A DNA stretch of 17,609 nt from Deltaproteobacteria bacterium. GTDB taxonomy: Bacteria > Myxococcota_A > UBA9160 > PR03. Under the pieces are notes generated by a model. That model was not told where the DNA came from. It worked only from the letters and a program-made list of their open reading frames with translations, and ran no database searches. Each line of letters starts with the position of its first letter. The stretch's first letter is position 1. The stretch lies in the NCBI GenBank assembly GCA_018262315.1, contig JAGSPS010000018.1, positions 1-17,609 of the forward strand, in the 5' to 3' direction. Below are positions 1 through 7,156 of the stretch, piece after piece. The position numbers were made by a program, and so were the translations under genes.

Positions 1-203
1 TCGTCCGGACAGCACTCGTGCGCGACGTAGAGCATCGCGCGCGCCAGCGCGTCGCAGCGACGGCGCTGGAGCGCGGGCAGGAAGGACACGTCCGGAGGAT
101 CGCCGGGGATCGGGGCTTCCGGGCGCCGCGCCCAGACGCGCCAGCCCGACTCGCCTTCCACGCCGTTCGCCCAGGCGGCCCAGCGCTGTACGGCGACGCG
201 CAT
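1..203 (-). CDS. Chain-length-factor-like ketosynthase (PF13723 type), N-terminal part only
   Basis: The frame begins with ATG at 203-201, sharing one base with the stop of the upstream ketosynthase (TGATG), and runs off the left edge after 67 codons. The product starts MRVAVQRWAAWANGVEGE and contains a 'W-A-x-W' start, a proline-rich stretch (PEAPIPGDPPD) and then LPALQRRRCDALARAML. This is the pattern I know from the 'beta-ketoacyl synthase, N-terminal domain' family (PF13723), which accompanies ketosynthases in aryl polyene clusters and is regarded as a chain-length-factor partner (ApeC in E. coli, as I remember it). It would pair with the adjacent ketosynthase. The C-terminal two thirds lie outside the window, so completeness cannot be judged. 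Confidence 0.75.
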   Translation of the reverse strand, partial: MRVAVQRWAAWANGVEGESGWRVWARRPEAPIPGDPPDVSFLPALQRRRCDALARAMLYVAHECCPD

Positions 204-1417
204 CACGGCCGCGCGTCTCCGAGCACGAGCGCGCAATTCGATCCGCCGAAACCGAACGAGGTGCTCATCACCGCCACCGGAAGCGGCGCGGCGACGCGCG
301 TGCCGGGCTTCGCGAGTTCGAGCGCGGCGAGTTCGGGATCGGTCGCGCCGTCCCAGCGGTGCGGCGGCACCGCCATCGCGTCGCCATCGCGTCGCGCGAG
401 CAGCATCCAGCAGAAGGCGGCTTCGACTGCGCCCGACGCGCCCAGCAGATGTCCGACGAGCGGTTTGGTCGAAGAGCACGCGAGCCCATGGCCGAAGACG
501 CGCTCCACCGCCTTGCTCTCGACGGCGTCGTTCTGCGGCGTCCCCGTGCCGTGGAGGTTCAGGTATGCGATCGCCTCGGGCGCGAGTCGCGCGTCCGCGA
601 GTGCGGCGCGCATGCAAGACTCCGCGCCGCCGCCGGCCGGATCTGGCGCCGACATGTGGTGCGCGTCGCTCGATTCGCCGGCGCCGAGCAGCTGGATGCC
701 GTCACCGTCACGCGTCACGAGGAACAGGGCTGCGCCTTCACCGAGGGTGAGGCCGTCTCGATTGCGGCTCATAGGATTCGTGATGCCCGTCGCGATTGAT
801 TGCAGCGCACCGAAGCCTCGCGCCGTCAGTTGGCAGAGGGAGTCGACGCCGCCTGCGATTACCGCGTCGCAGAGGTCGAGTTCGAGGAGCGCTCGCGCCG
901 AGACCAGCGCCTTCGCGCCCGCCGAGCAGGCGGTCGCGATCGCGTAGTGCGGGCCGCGCACACCGGCGAGCAGCGTGAGGAACTCCGGAAGTCCGCCGTG
1001 CTCCATCTGCGCGAGATCGAAATCGGCGGAGAGTCGTCCCGTCTGCGCGCGTTCGCGAAAGGCGCGCTCGGCGGAGGCGATCCCCGAGGTGCTGGTGCCC
1101 ACCACGACGCCGATGCGGTGATCGCCGAAGCGCCGCCGCGCTGCGTCGACGCCGCCGGCAATTTGTTGGTAGGCGGCGAGCGCAAGTTCGTTGTTGCGAC
1201 ACGCGAGATGTCGCAAGGAAGCGGGGACGGCGGGGAGATCGGCCACGACCGCGCCGAAGCGGCGGACGACTCCAGGCGAGAGATCGTCGCGCTCCACGAA
1301 ACGGCTCTGGTCGCCTGCCACGAGGCGCGGCCAGGTCTCCTCGATCGAGACGCCGAGCGCGGTCACGACGCCCAACTCGGCCAGCGCGCACGGCGGATGC
1401 GGCGCCGAACGCGTCAT
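203..1417 (-). CDS. Beta-ketoacyl-ACP synthase (aryl polyene ketosynthase)
   Basis: 404-residue condensing enzyme of thiolase fold, expected to elongate the ACP-bound aryl polyene chain by decarboxylative condensation with malonyl-ACP in the cytoplasm. The Cys-His-His triad is complete: Cys164 in ATACSAGAKAL, His289 in LNLHGTGTPQND and His323 in KPLVGHLLGASGAVEA. The C-terminal glycine-rich loop SFGFGGSNCALVLG (388-400) is also intact. Length is normal for the family. The ATG start overlaps the stop of the upstream ligase gene by four bases (ATGA), and its own stop shares a base with the following chain-length-factor-like gene, so these three are translationally coupled. By family and context it corresponds to one of the two APE ketosynthases (ApeO or ApeR). 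I cannot say which, because the second is absent or lost from the other operon. Confidence 0.93.
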   Translation of the reverse strand: MTRSAPHPPCALAELGVVTALGVSIEETWPRLVAGDQSRFVERDDLSPGVVRRFGAVVADLPAVPASLRHLACRNNELALAAYQQIAGGVDAARRRFGDHRIGVVVGTSTSGIASAERAFRERAQTGRLSADFDLAQMEHGGLPEFLTLLAGVRGPHYAIATACSAGAKALVSARALLELDLCDAVIAGGVDSLCQLTARGFGALQSIATGITNPMSRNRDGLTLGEGAALFLVTRDGDGIQLLGAGESSDAHHMSAPDPAGGGAESCMRAALADARLAPEAIAYLNLHGTGTPQNDAVESKAVERVFGHGLACSSTKPLVGHLLGASGAVEAAFCWMLLARRDGDAMAVPPHRWDGATDPELAALELAKPGTRVAAPLPVAVMSTSFGFGGSNCALVLGDARP

Positions 1418-2886
1418 GAGCGCGGCTCGGTTTCGCAGAGTTCCCCGCGCAGGATCTTGCCCGCCGGCGAGCGCGGCAGCGCTGCGAGGAACTCGAAGCG
1501 GCGCGGGATCTTGTAGGCCGCGAGCCGCTCGCGCAGAAAGCTTCGAAGCTCTTCTTCGCGCAGCTCACCCGAACCCGTCGCGACGATCACGGCCTTCATG
1601 CGCCCCACGGTTCGAGAGTAGGGAATGGGCACGACGACGACCTCGGCGACACGCGGATGGGACGCGAGGGCAGCCTCGACTTCGAGGGGATTCACCTTGC
1701 GACCTGCGACGTCGATCAGGAGCGCCGTTCGCCCCGAGAGCGTGAGTCGGCCGGCGGCGTCGAGGCTGCCGAGATCGCCGGTGAGGAAGAATCCGTCGCG
1801 AGTCGGCGCGTCAGGCTCACCCAGGTATTCGCAGAGCATCGACGGCGCCGAGACGGCGACCTGTCCTTCCTGGCCCGCCGGCAGCGGCTGTTCGAGCCGG
1901 GGCGAGTTGGGGTCGAGGATGCGGATCGTGACACCGCAGAGCGGACGGCCGACGGAGCCGGGCGCGAATTCGGCATCGTCCGGATCGGAGTAGGTCACGG
2001 AGCCGAACTCGGTCGAGCCGTAGAGCTGCCCGATGGCAACGCCGACGCTGCGCCGGAACTCCTCGAACACGCTGCTCGGAAGCGGACTGCCGGCGGAGAT
2101 CGCCTTGCGCAGCGAGGGCGCCGTGGTGGCGCCGCGCGCGAGCACGTCGAAGAGGAACGGAACCGCGGGGAGGATCGTGACGCCGTCGTCGCGCAAGCTG
2201 GCGCGCACCTGCGCGAGGTCGAAGCCGTCGTGCAGCTCGATCCGGCAGCCGGCCATGACGGCAGAGAGGAGACCTTGATCGATGCCGTAGGAGTGGTGGA
2301 GCGGGATGGCGAGCAGCATCGCGTCGCCGGGGCCGAGACCGATCGCGCGCGAGCAGCTCTGCCCCACCGCGTCGAGCGCCTCGGCGCGGCGCCGCACGAG
2401 CTTCGGCGCGCCCGTGGTGCCCGAACTCAGCAACAGGAGCGAGCCGTTGCTGCCCGGAACTTCGAGATCCCCGGTCACGCGGCGCTGTTGCACCTCGATC
2501 GCAGCGAGTGGCATTCGCGCGGGCACGCATTCCGCGAGCGCGTCGAGCACCGCCGCCTCTCCGATGGCCAGCGACGCGCCGGCGCGCGCGGCCAGATCCC
2601 GCAGTTGCACCGCTGGCAGCTCCGGCGAAACCGGCATCACCGAACCGTCGCACCAGAGTCCCGCGAGCAGCGTCACGAGCAGCTCGACGCGATTCGTGGC
2701 GCTCACGAGCACGACCGGCGCTGCGTGCGCGTCGCGCAGCTGCCGCGCCAGCAGGCCCGAGGCGTCGCGCAGTTCGCGCCACGTGAGCGTGCGACGCGAG
2801 CCGCGCTCGCCCGTTTCGCGCACTGCGATCGCGTCGGGCATCGTGCTCGCGTGGTGCAGCAGCCGTTCGAGAAGACGTGTGCTCAC
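1414..2886 (-). CDS. AMP-dependent aryl/acyl ligase (starter-unit activation)
   Basis: 490-residue ANL-superfamily enzyme, expected to adenylate an aromatic acid and pass it to the acyl carrier protein as the polyene starter (ApeH-type role). Core motifs are in order: P-loop SSGTTGAPKLV (SGTTGAPK at 155-162), YGSTE (289-293), TGD (369-371), GRKVNP (395-400) and the C-terminal catalytic lysine in PRSPAGKILR (Lys477). I chose the GTG at 2886-2884, ten bases after the stop of the upstream chorismatase. A longer in-frame extension back to 3135 would run through the chorismatase gene, is arginine/serine-rich and looks like out-of-frame translation. The stop overlaps the ketosynthase start (ATGA). 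With a chorismatase immediately upstream, 3- or 4-hydroxybenzoate is the likely substrate; this is inference from context. Confidence 0.92.
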   Translation of the reverse strand: MSTRLLERLLHHASTMPDAIAVRETGERGSRRTLTWRELRDASGLLARQLRDAHAAPVVLVSATNRVELLVTLLAGLWCDGSVMPVSPELPAVQLRDLAARAGASLAIGEAAVLDALAECVPARMPLAAIEVQQRRVTGDLEVPGSNGSLLLLSSGTTGAPKLVRRRAEALDAVGQSCSRAIGLGPGDAMLLAIPLHHSYGIDQGLLSAVMAGCRIELHDGFDLAQVRASLRDDGVTILPAVPFLFDVLARGATTAPSLRKAISAGSPLPSSVFEEFRRSVGVAIGQLYGSTEFGSVTYSDPDDAEFAPGSVGRPLCGVTIRILDPNSPRLEQPLPAGQEGQVAVSAPSMLCEYLGEPDAPTRDGFFLTGDLGSLDAAGRLTLSGRTALLIDVAGRKVNPLEVEAALASHPRVAEVVVVPIPYSRTVGRMKAVIVATGSGELREEELRSFLRERLAAYKIPRRFEFLAALPRSPAGKILRGELCETEPRS

Positions 2887-2896
2887 GGTTGTTGGC

Positions 2897-3862
2897 TCAG
2901 CGAGCGAGCGCCGGAGCGTCGAGCGCGGCGACGCCCTCCACTTCGAGTAGGAGTTCATCGCGACAGAGATCCGCCACCGCGATCTCGAGTCGCTCGAGTC
3001 CGGGGAAGCGACTGGTGAACGCCATCGCGACCGCATCGACGTCGCAGTCGCGCACGACGTACAGGCGCAGCTCGCGAAACCGGGAAAGCGCCGCCTTCGA
3101 CTCCGCCGCCTCGCCGCTGTCGCGCATGGCCCCATCCGAGAGCACGGCGGAGAGCGTCGCCAGGTTCGCGCAGGTCTCGCGGATCTGGGCGTGCACGTCG
3201 TGGGGGTGTCGCGAGTTCTCGCCGACGACGCTCGAAGTGCCCGAAACCAGTGCGCAGCGTTCCCTCTGCTCCGGGAACGGGACGGGTAACGCCATGGCGC
3301 GCGAGAAACAGGGCGGAAGCGACCCCCAGCGCTGCGAGTAGCGGTAGGCCGGAACCTGGCGCGGGTTCTCGACGGCGACGCCCGGAGCGCGACCGGCCAG
3401 CAAGTCGATCACGAGCGACGGTTCCGTGTGTCCGACCGCGGAGGCTGCTGGGACCCGGCCGGGGAGCGCCTCGCCGAACCAGTCGCGATAGCCCTCGCAG
3501 CGTCCCGCGTTGAAGACTTGATAGCGGTTGGCGCCGAGCGTCGCGGGCTTGCGGATCTCGGGTACGTAGTTCCAGAAGCGCCACGGGAAGAGCGCCCGCT
3601 CGCGGAGCAGCCGTCCGATGCGCGTGTACGCCTCGCGGACCGCCAGGCGAAGCGCGTCGTCGCCGAGATCTGCCGCGGGAACGACGGCCCGCAGGATCGC
3701 GAAGCCGGGGGCCTCGGCGATTTCGAGCGAGTGCCGGTTGCCCGACGGCACGGGTTCGGCGCAAAGATCCGCCGACAGCGCTTCCAGCCATGCCGGTCGT
3801 TGCGGGAGTTGGACCCGCAGTACCGCCGGCGTGTGGGTCTGTTCCTGGCGAGCGGCTTTCAC
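2897..3862 (-). CDS. Chorismatase (XanB2/Hyg5/FkbO family), hydroxybenzoate-forming
   Basis: 321-residue protein with the hallmarks of chorismatases (YjgF/RidA-like fold): WRFWNYVPEI (94-103), RYQVFNAGR (113-121), LAGRAPGVAVENPRQVPAYR (155-174), SGTSSVVGE (207-215) and a C-terminal catalytic-Glu segment with Cys300 and Glu307 in LCRDELLLEVEG. Chorismatases hydrolyse chorismate. The XanB2 and Hyg5 types give hydroxybenzoate, whereas FkbO gives a dihydroxycyclohexadiene acid. From memory, Hyg5 has a cysteine seven residues before the catalytic glutamate, and the same spacing is seen here, so a 3-hydroxybenzoate (or mixed 3-/4-) product is favoured. The start is GTG at 3862-3860, overlapping the thioesterase stop by four bases (GTGA). 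It sits between thioesterase and aryl ligase, so its product can directly prime the aryl polyene. Confidence 0.87.
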   Translation of the reverse strand: MKAARQEQTHTPAVLRVQLPQRPAWLEALSADLCAEPVPSGNRHSLEIAEAPGFAILRAVVPAADLGDDALRLAVREAYTRIGRLLRERALFPWRFWNYVPEIRKPATLGANRYQVFNAGRCEGYRDWFGEALPGRVPAASAVGHTEPSLVIDLLAGRAPGVAVENPRQVPAYRYSQRWGSLPPCFSRAMALPVPFPEQRERCALVSGTSSVVGENSRHPHDVHAQIRETCANLATLSAVLSDGAMRDSGEAAESKAALSRFRELRLYVVRDCDVDAVAMAFTSRFPGLERLEIAVADLCRDELLLEVEGVAALDAPALAR

Positions 3863-4347
3863 GGCTGCGGACTCTCGTCCTGCGCCAATCTTTCGAGGAT
3901 CGCCTCCGGCGTCCGCAGCAGGAGTCGGCCGCCGGGGTCCGTCGTCACGAGGATCGTGTGGGCGCGCGCCGCGCGCTGTCCCTGCGTGAGATTCATGATC
4001 TCGTACTCTACGTGGAGTCGGTGCTTCGTGTCGCGCAGCCAGGCGGAGACGCGGATCCGATCGCCGTAGCGGAGCGGTGCGACGTGCCGGCAGCGGCTCT
4101 CGACCAACAACATGCCGAAGCCGAGTTCGAGCAGGTCGCTCGCATCGAGCCGCCGCGCGCGCAGCAGGCGGATGCGCGCGTGCTCGAGATACTCGTAGTA
4201 GCGGCCATGCCAGACGATGCCCAGCGCATCGACGTGGTAGAGCGGTACCTCGAGCTCGACCGCGATCTCATGCGCCCGGCGCGACGATCGCGCCGCGTCG
4301 CCCGCTTCGCGGGCAACTTCGTCGACCTCGAAATCGGAGAAGCTCAT
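3859..4347 (-). CDS. 4HBT-family hotdog thioesterase
   Basis: 162-residue single-hotdog thioesterase. The family signature is clear near the N-terminus: YHVDALGIVWHGRYYEYLEH, with the expected catalytic Asp at residue 40 and the following V-x-H-x-x-Y; REAGDAARSS precedes it. APE clusters carry one such enzyme (ApeK-type), thought to release or edit acyl thioesters. I prefer the ATG at 4347-4345, preceded by GAACGAGG as a plausible ribosome site four bases upstream. Another in-frame ATG at 4395-4393 lies in the loop of an inverted repeat, and an even longer frame would overlap the divergent radical SAM gene. It is the first gene of the leftward starter/elongation operon and couples through GTGA to the chorismatase. 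Confidence 0.85.
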   Translation of the reverse strand: MSFSDFEVDEVAREAGDAARSSRRAHEIAVELEVPLYHVDALGIVWHGRYYEYLEHARIRLLRARRLDASDLLELGFGMLLVESRCRHVAPLRYGDRIRVSAWLRDTKHRLHVEYEIMNLTQGQRAARAHTILVTTDPGGRLLLRTPEAILERLAQDESPQP

Positions 4348-4478
4348 CGGCCTCGTTCCCAGGTTGCCGCCCGCCGTGGCGCGGGGCGCGCTCATTCTAG
4401 CCACGGCGGGCAGGCCCACACGGGCCCCGAATCCTCGAGCCGTGCGGACCTCGATTCCATGTAGACTGCGAGCCAGGC
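4348..4478. promoter_or_regulatory. Divergent intergenic region between thioesterase operon and radical SAM gene
   Basis: This 131-base stretch separates the two divergent starts and must hold the promoters for both. It contains the 12+12 base inverted repeat listed separately and a smaller GGCCC/GGGCC hairpin near 4413-4426. For the radical SAM gene a TAGACT hexamer (4462-4467) lies 11 bases before the ATG. That would leave almost no leader, and no convincing -35 box precedes it. Promoter positions are therefore not assigned. Confidence 0.5.
4369..4411. repeat. Perfect 12-bp inverted repeat, 19-base spacer
   Basis: GCCCGCCGTGGC at 4369-4380 is repeated as its exact reverse complement GCCACGGCGGGC at 4400-4411, with 19 bases between. 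The arm centres are 31 bases apart, close to three helical turns, so it could be a paired operator for a dimeric regulator. In the leftward transcript it could also form a stem about 20 bases upstream of the thioesterase ATG. Both readings are inference; the repeat itself is seen directly. Confidence 0.7.
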
Positions 4479-5837
4479 ATGCGGATCGCATTCGTCTCCG
4501 GCAACCGCGAGAAGCTCCCGGACGCGGTCGTCCCGCTCGGTCTGCTCTACGTGATGGCAGCGACGCCTGCGCGACACGAGCGGATCCTCGTCGACCTGTG
4601 CTTCGAGCGCGACCCGCAGGCGGCGCTCGGCGAGCGGATCGCCGCCTTCGCTCCCGATCTCGTCGCCATCGGGATGCGCAACATCCAGAGCAACGACTAC
4701 TCGGGCACCGCGGATCACGTCGAGTCCTACCGGCGCATCATCGAGGTCGCACGCGCTGCGAGTCCCGCGCCGATCGTCGTCGGCGGGTCCGGCTTCAGCG
4801 TGATGCCGGGCGAACTGATGGAGCGCCTGCACCCGGATTTCGGCATCGCGGGCGAAGCCGAGCTGGCCTTTCCGCAACTGGTCGAGGCGATCGAGGCTCG
4901 GACGCGCGCGTTCGCGGCGGTCGGCAACCTTCATTGGTTCGAAGGCGAGCAGCTGCGCAGCAGCGACCCGGCTCCGGCCTTTCTCGACATGAACACGCTG
5001 CCCGTTCCGGACCGCTCGCTCGCCGATCCGCGCTACTACGAGCGCCACGCAATCGAATCGATCCAGACCAAGCGCGGCTGCCCGCTGCGCTGCGACTACT
5101 GCACCTATCCCCTGATCGAAGGCCGCGTCGGGCGGGCGCGCCAGCCGGCATCGGTCGTCGACGAGATGTTCCAAGCGCTCGAGCTGCACCCGGCGACGAA
5201 GCACTTCTTCATTGTCGACTCGGTCTTCAACCTGCCGAAGAGCCACGCCAAAGCCGTGTGCCGCGAGCTGATCGCGCGCGGCTGGACGACGCCCTGGACC
5301 TGCTACGCGAATCCGCTGGGTTTCGACCGCGAATTCGCGGAACTCGCGCGGGCCGCGGGCTGCGCGGGCATGGAGATCGGCTCCGATTCGGGCTGCGACG
5401 AGGTGCTCGCGCGGCTGCGCAAGGGTTTCACGACGGTGCAGATCCGTGCCCTGCACGAGCTGTGCAAGGAGTCTGGAATCCCCGACTGCCACACCTTCAT
5501 CCTGGGCACGCGCGGCGAGACGCTCGACGACGTGCGACGCACGCTCGCGTTCGCCGAAGATCTCGCGCCCTGGAGCGCGATCTTCATGATGTGGGTGGAC
5601 GATCGCGAGGCGGTCGACCCGCTGTTGCGCGCCCAGCATGAGAGCCAGCGCGCGCGCATCGCCGAGATCCTGCTCCGCTACCAGGAGGGCCACCCCAACT
5701 GGAGCATCCCGCCGCTGCGCGTAAACTTCGACGAAAAGCTCTTCCGCCGGCTGCGCCGTCGTGGCATGCACGGACCGCTGTGGCAACACATGCTGCCGCC
5801 TCTTGCCGCTCCGACACGAGAGACGGTCGCCCGCTAG
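4479..5837 (+). CDS. Radical SAM protein with cobalamin-binding-like N-terminal domain
   Basis: 452-residue protein. The N-terminal ~140 residues resemble the B12-binding Rossmann domain of class B radical SAM enzymes (PLGLLYVMAAT at 19-29, DLVAIGMRNIQ at 60-70, IVVGGSGFSVMPGE at 99-112), but I see no DxHxxG cobalamin-ligating motif. The radical SAM core follows with KRGCPLRCDYCTYP, giving the CxxxCxxC cluster ligands Cys201, Cys205 and Cys208, and a later GMEIGSDSG segment typical of the barrel. Such proteins often methylate or rearrange unactivated carbons in lipid or natural-product pathways. Its target here is unknown; the aryl head or the polyene chain are candidates by location only. 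It is transcribed alone and divergently from the thioesterase operon. No strong ribosome site is visible; CCAGG lies just before the ATG. Confidence 0.88.
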   Translation: MRIAFVSGNREKLPDAVVPLGLLYVMAATPARHERILVDLCFERDPQAALGERIAAFAPDLVAIGMRNIQSNDYSGTADHVESYRRIIEVARAASPAPIVVGGSGFSVMPGELMERLHPDFGIAGEAELAFPQLVEAIEARTRAFAAVGNLHWFEGEQLRSSDPAPAFLDMNTLPVPDRSLADPRYYERHAIESIQTKRGCPLRCDYCTYPLIEGRVGRARQPASVVDEMFQALELHPATKHFFIVDSVFNLPKSHAKAVCRELIARGWTTPWTCYANPLGFDREFAELARAAGCAGMEIGSDSGCDEVLARLRKGFTTVQIRALHELCKESGIPDCHTFILGTRGETLDDVRRTLAFAEDLAPWSAIFMMWVDDREAVDPLLRAQHESQRARIAEILLRYQEGHPNWSIPPLRVNFDEKLFRRLRRRGMHGPLWQHMLPPLAAPTRETVAR

Positions 5838-5934
5838 GCTTCGCCACCGGCATCACGAGGTCGTAGCCACGCCATGCGTGTGGGAGCGCGGCGCTTGCAT
5901 GCATCGGTCACAGATGGCTGGCGAGCAGTCGTCG

Positions 5935-6255
5935 TCAGGTTCCCCGGACGATCGTGCAGTACTCGCCCACGATATTCAGGAAGTTCCTTGCGGAGTGATC
6001 GACGACGGAAACCTCGGTAATCCCCCCGTTGGCTTTTGCAGCCCTGACGCTCGCGTCACCCCGGGCGAGCAGACCTAGAAGGGTTTCCATGCAGGCTCTC
6101 CCCTCTTTTTGACCCGCCTTGTCGTCCCCTTGTGCGAACTCGCCCCATTTGACCTTGCTACCCAACACGCCCATCACGGGTGCCTGGACGATCATGCATC
6201 CGCTAAGGCTCATGACGCCAACCAAGGCTGCGCTCACGGCCAGCACTCTTGTCAT
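5935..6255 (-). CDS. TRL-like small lipoprotein
   Basis: 106-residue predicted lipoprotein. A basic start and hydrophobic segment lead to the lipobox LSGC with Cys20 as the lipidation site. The mature part has KEGRACMETLLGLLARGDAS (50-69) followed by KANGGITEVSVVDH, the pattern of the TRL-like family (PF13146), whose function is not established. The ATG at 6255-6253 follows an excellent ribosome site, AAGGAGG, four bases upstream; a longer frame to 6351 lacks this and is rejected. GC content looks lower than in the surrounding genes. It has its own promoter (see 6288-6317) and no coupling to either neighbour, so it is probably an independent gene lodged between the two halves of the pigment locus. 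Confidence 0.85.
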   Translation of the reverse strand: MTRVLAVSAALVGVMSLSGCMIVQAPVMGVLGSKVKWGEFAQGDDKAGQKEGRACMETLLGLLARGDASVRAAKANGGITEVSVVDHSARNFLNIVGEYCTIVRGT

Positions 6256-6266
6256 ATGACCTCCTT

Positions 6267-6282
6267 GTCCGTCGCGACGGAC
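6267..6282. repeat. 16-bp perfect palindrome in the 5' leader of the lipoprotein gene
   Basis: GTCCGTCGCGACGGAC is identical to its reverse complement. It lies between the predicted -10 box and the ribosome site of the leftward lipoprotein gene. That is where a repressor operator or a leader hairpin next to the Shine-Dalgarno would act. No function can be proved from the sequence. Confidence 0.65.
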
Positions 6283-6287
6283 ATGCT

Positions 6288-6317
6288 CGTATATCTCTTG
6301 CCGGTGATCCCGGTCAA
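6288..6317 (-). promoter_or_regulatory. Sigma70-like promoter for the TRL lipoprotein gene
   Basis: On the minus strand, TTGACC (plus-strand positions 6317-6312; five of six matches to TTGACA) is followed after 18 bases by TATACG (6293-6288; four of six to TATAAT). Transcription would begin at about 6282-6280, right at the palindrome and about 25 bases before the ATG. This is the best-looking promoter in the window. Confidence 0.55.
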
Positions 6318-6391
6318 GGAATTCGGGCCCACAGGCTTGCGCTTTTTCCACTCCCTGTCTCGCCAGGCCGCACTGGCGTCCAGCCCCCGGA

Positions 6392-7156
6392 TCACGGCCT
6401 TCGCCCGGTCGCGTCTGCCTTCCGGCAGACGAGCAGGATCTCGTCGACCTTCCCGGTGTCGATCATGCCGGGAGCGAGCGCGAGCTTCCGCTGGAAGCGC
6501 ACAACCAGCGGCATCATCACGTGGTTGTACCACCACATCGCCTTCTCGCGCCGATGCGTGAGAAACCACATTCCCAGATCGAGCAGGCGCGACGATTGCG
6601 GCTGCATCCCGTAGACGGCACTCCGTTCCACCGAGAAGCCGTGCTCTGCGAGCTTCGCAGCCAACCGCTCCGGATCGTAGCGGCGCCGGTGTCCCACGAA
6701 GTCGTCGAACGCCGTCCAACGCGACTGGTGGAGCGGGACCGAGAGGAGAAGCGTTGCGCCCTGCGCGGCAACACGAGACAGCTCCGACAGCGCGCCATCT
6801 TCGTCGTCGACATGCTCGACGATGTCGAGGGCGCAAACGAGATCGAAGCTGCCGTCGGGAAACGGAATCGACGTCACGAGGCCCAGCACGGCGCTCGCTC
6901 CACGCTCGCGCAGTCTCGCAAGCGCCGGCGCGCTGCGGTCGACGAAGTGCGTCCCCTCGATCGGTAGGCGCGGTCTCAGCCCCGGCGCGACCTCGAGTCG
7001 GTGCTGCGACTGCGCGACGAGGCAGCGCACGAGCGGCCAGGTGTTGAAACGCTCGGGTTCGACCAGATGCGCGTCCGTCCACAGCGCGTCGTAGAACTGG
7101 CGATTCACGTCGCGACGCTCTTGATCAGTATGTGTCGGCGTCGCCGTCGGGTTCAT
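6392..7156 (-). CDS. Class I SAM-dependent methyltransferase
   Basis: 254-residue methyltransferase of the Methyltransf_11 type. Motif I is RLEVAPG (53-59), slightly atypical (E-V-A-P-G instead of D-x-G-x-G). The motif IV/post-motif region is DIVEHVDDEDGALSEL (111-126), and LLLSVPL (136-142) forms the next strand. The ATG at 7156-7154 overlaps the stop of the deacetylase gene (ATGA), so it is translationally coupled to it; a start 12 codons upstream would sit inside that gene. In APE loci a methyltransferase (ApeB) methylates the aromatic head group. This one could do that, or modify the sugar/lipid handled by the adjacent glycosyltransferase and deacetylase; sequence alone does not decide. 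It is the last gene of the long leftward export/decoration unit. Confidence 0.87.
   Translation of the reverse strand: MNPTATPTHTDQERRDVNRQFYDALWTDAHLVEPERFNTWPLVRCLVAQSQHRLEVAPGLRPRLPIEGTHFVDRSAPALARLRERGASAVLGLVTSIPFPDGSFDLVCALDIVEHVDDEDGALSELSRVAAQGATLLLSVPLHQSRWTAFDDFVGHRRRYDPERLAAKLAEHGFSVERSAVYGMQPQSSRLLDLGMWFLTHRREKAMWWYNHVMMPLVVRFQRKLALAPGMIDTGKVDEILLVCRKADATGRRP

Noticed and set aside
1657..3018. 453-codon plus-strand frame opposite the aryl ligase
   Set aside because: It is the mirror of the ligase and chorismatase genes, rich in Arg/Glu/His without motifs. Long antisense frames are expected at this GC content.
2887..3135. N-terminal extension of the aryl ligase
   Set aside because: It overlaps the chorismatase in another frame, is Arg/Ser-rich and does not resemble the family. 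GTG at 2886 gives a normal N-terminus.
4392..5789. 465-codon minus-strand frame opposite the radical SAM gene
   Set aside because: No domain or start site, and composition typical of antisense translation. The plus strand carries clear radical SAM motifs.
6361..6430. Two small hairpins (6361-6378 and 6413-6430) as a terminator for the methyltransferase
   Set aside because: The larger one lies inside the coding end, and neither is followed by a U-run on the minus strand.
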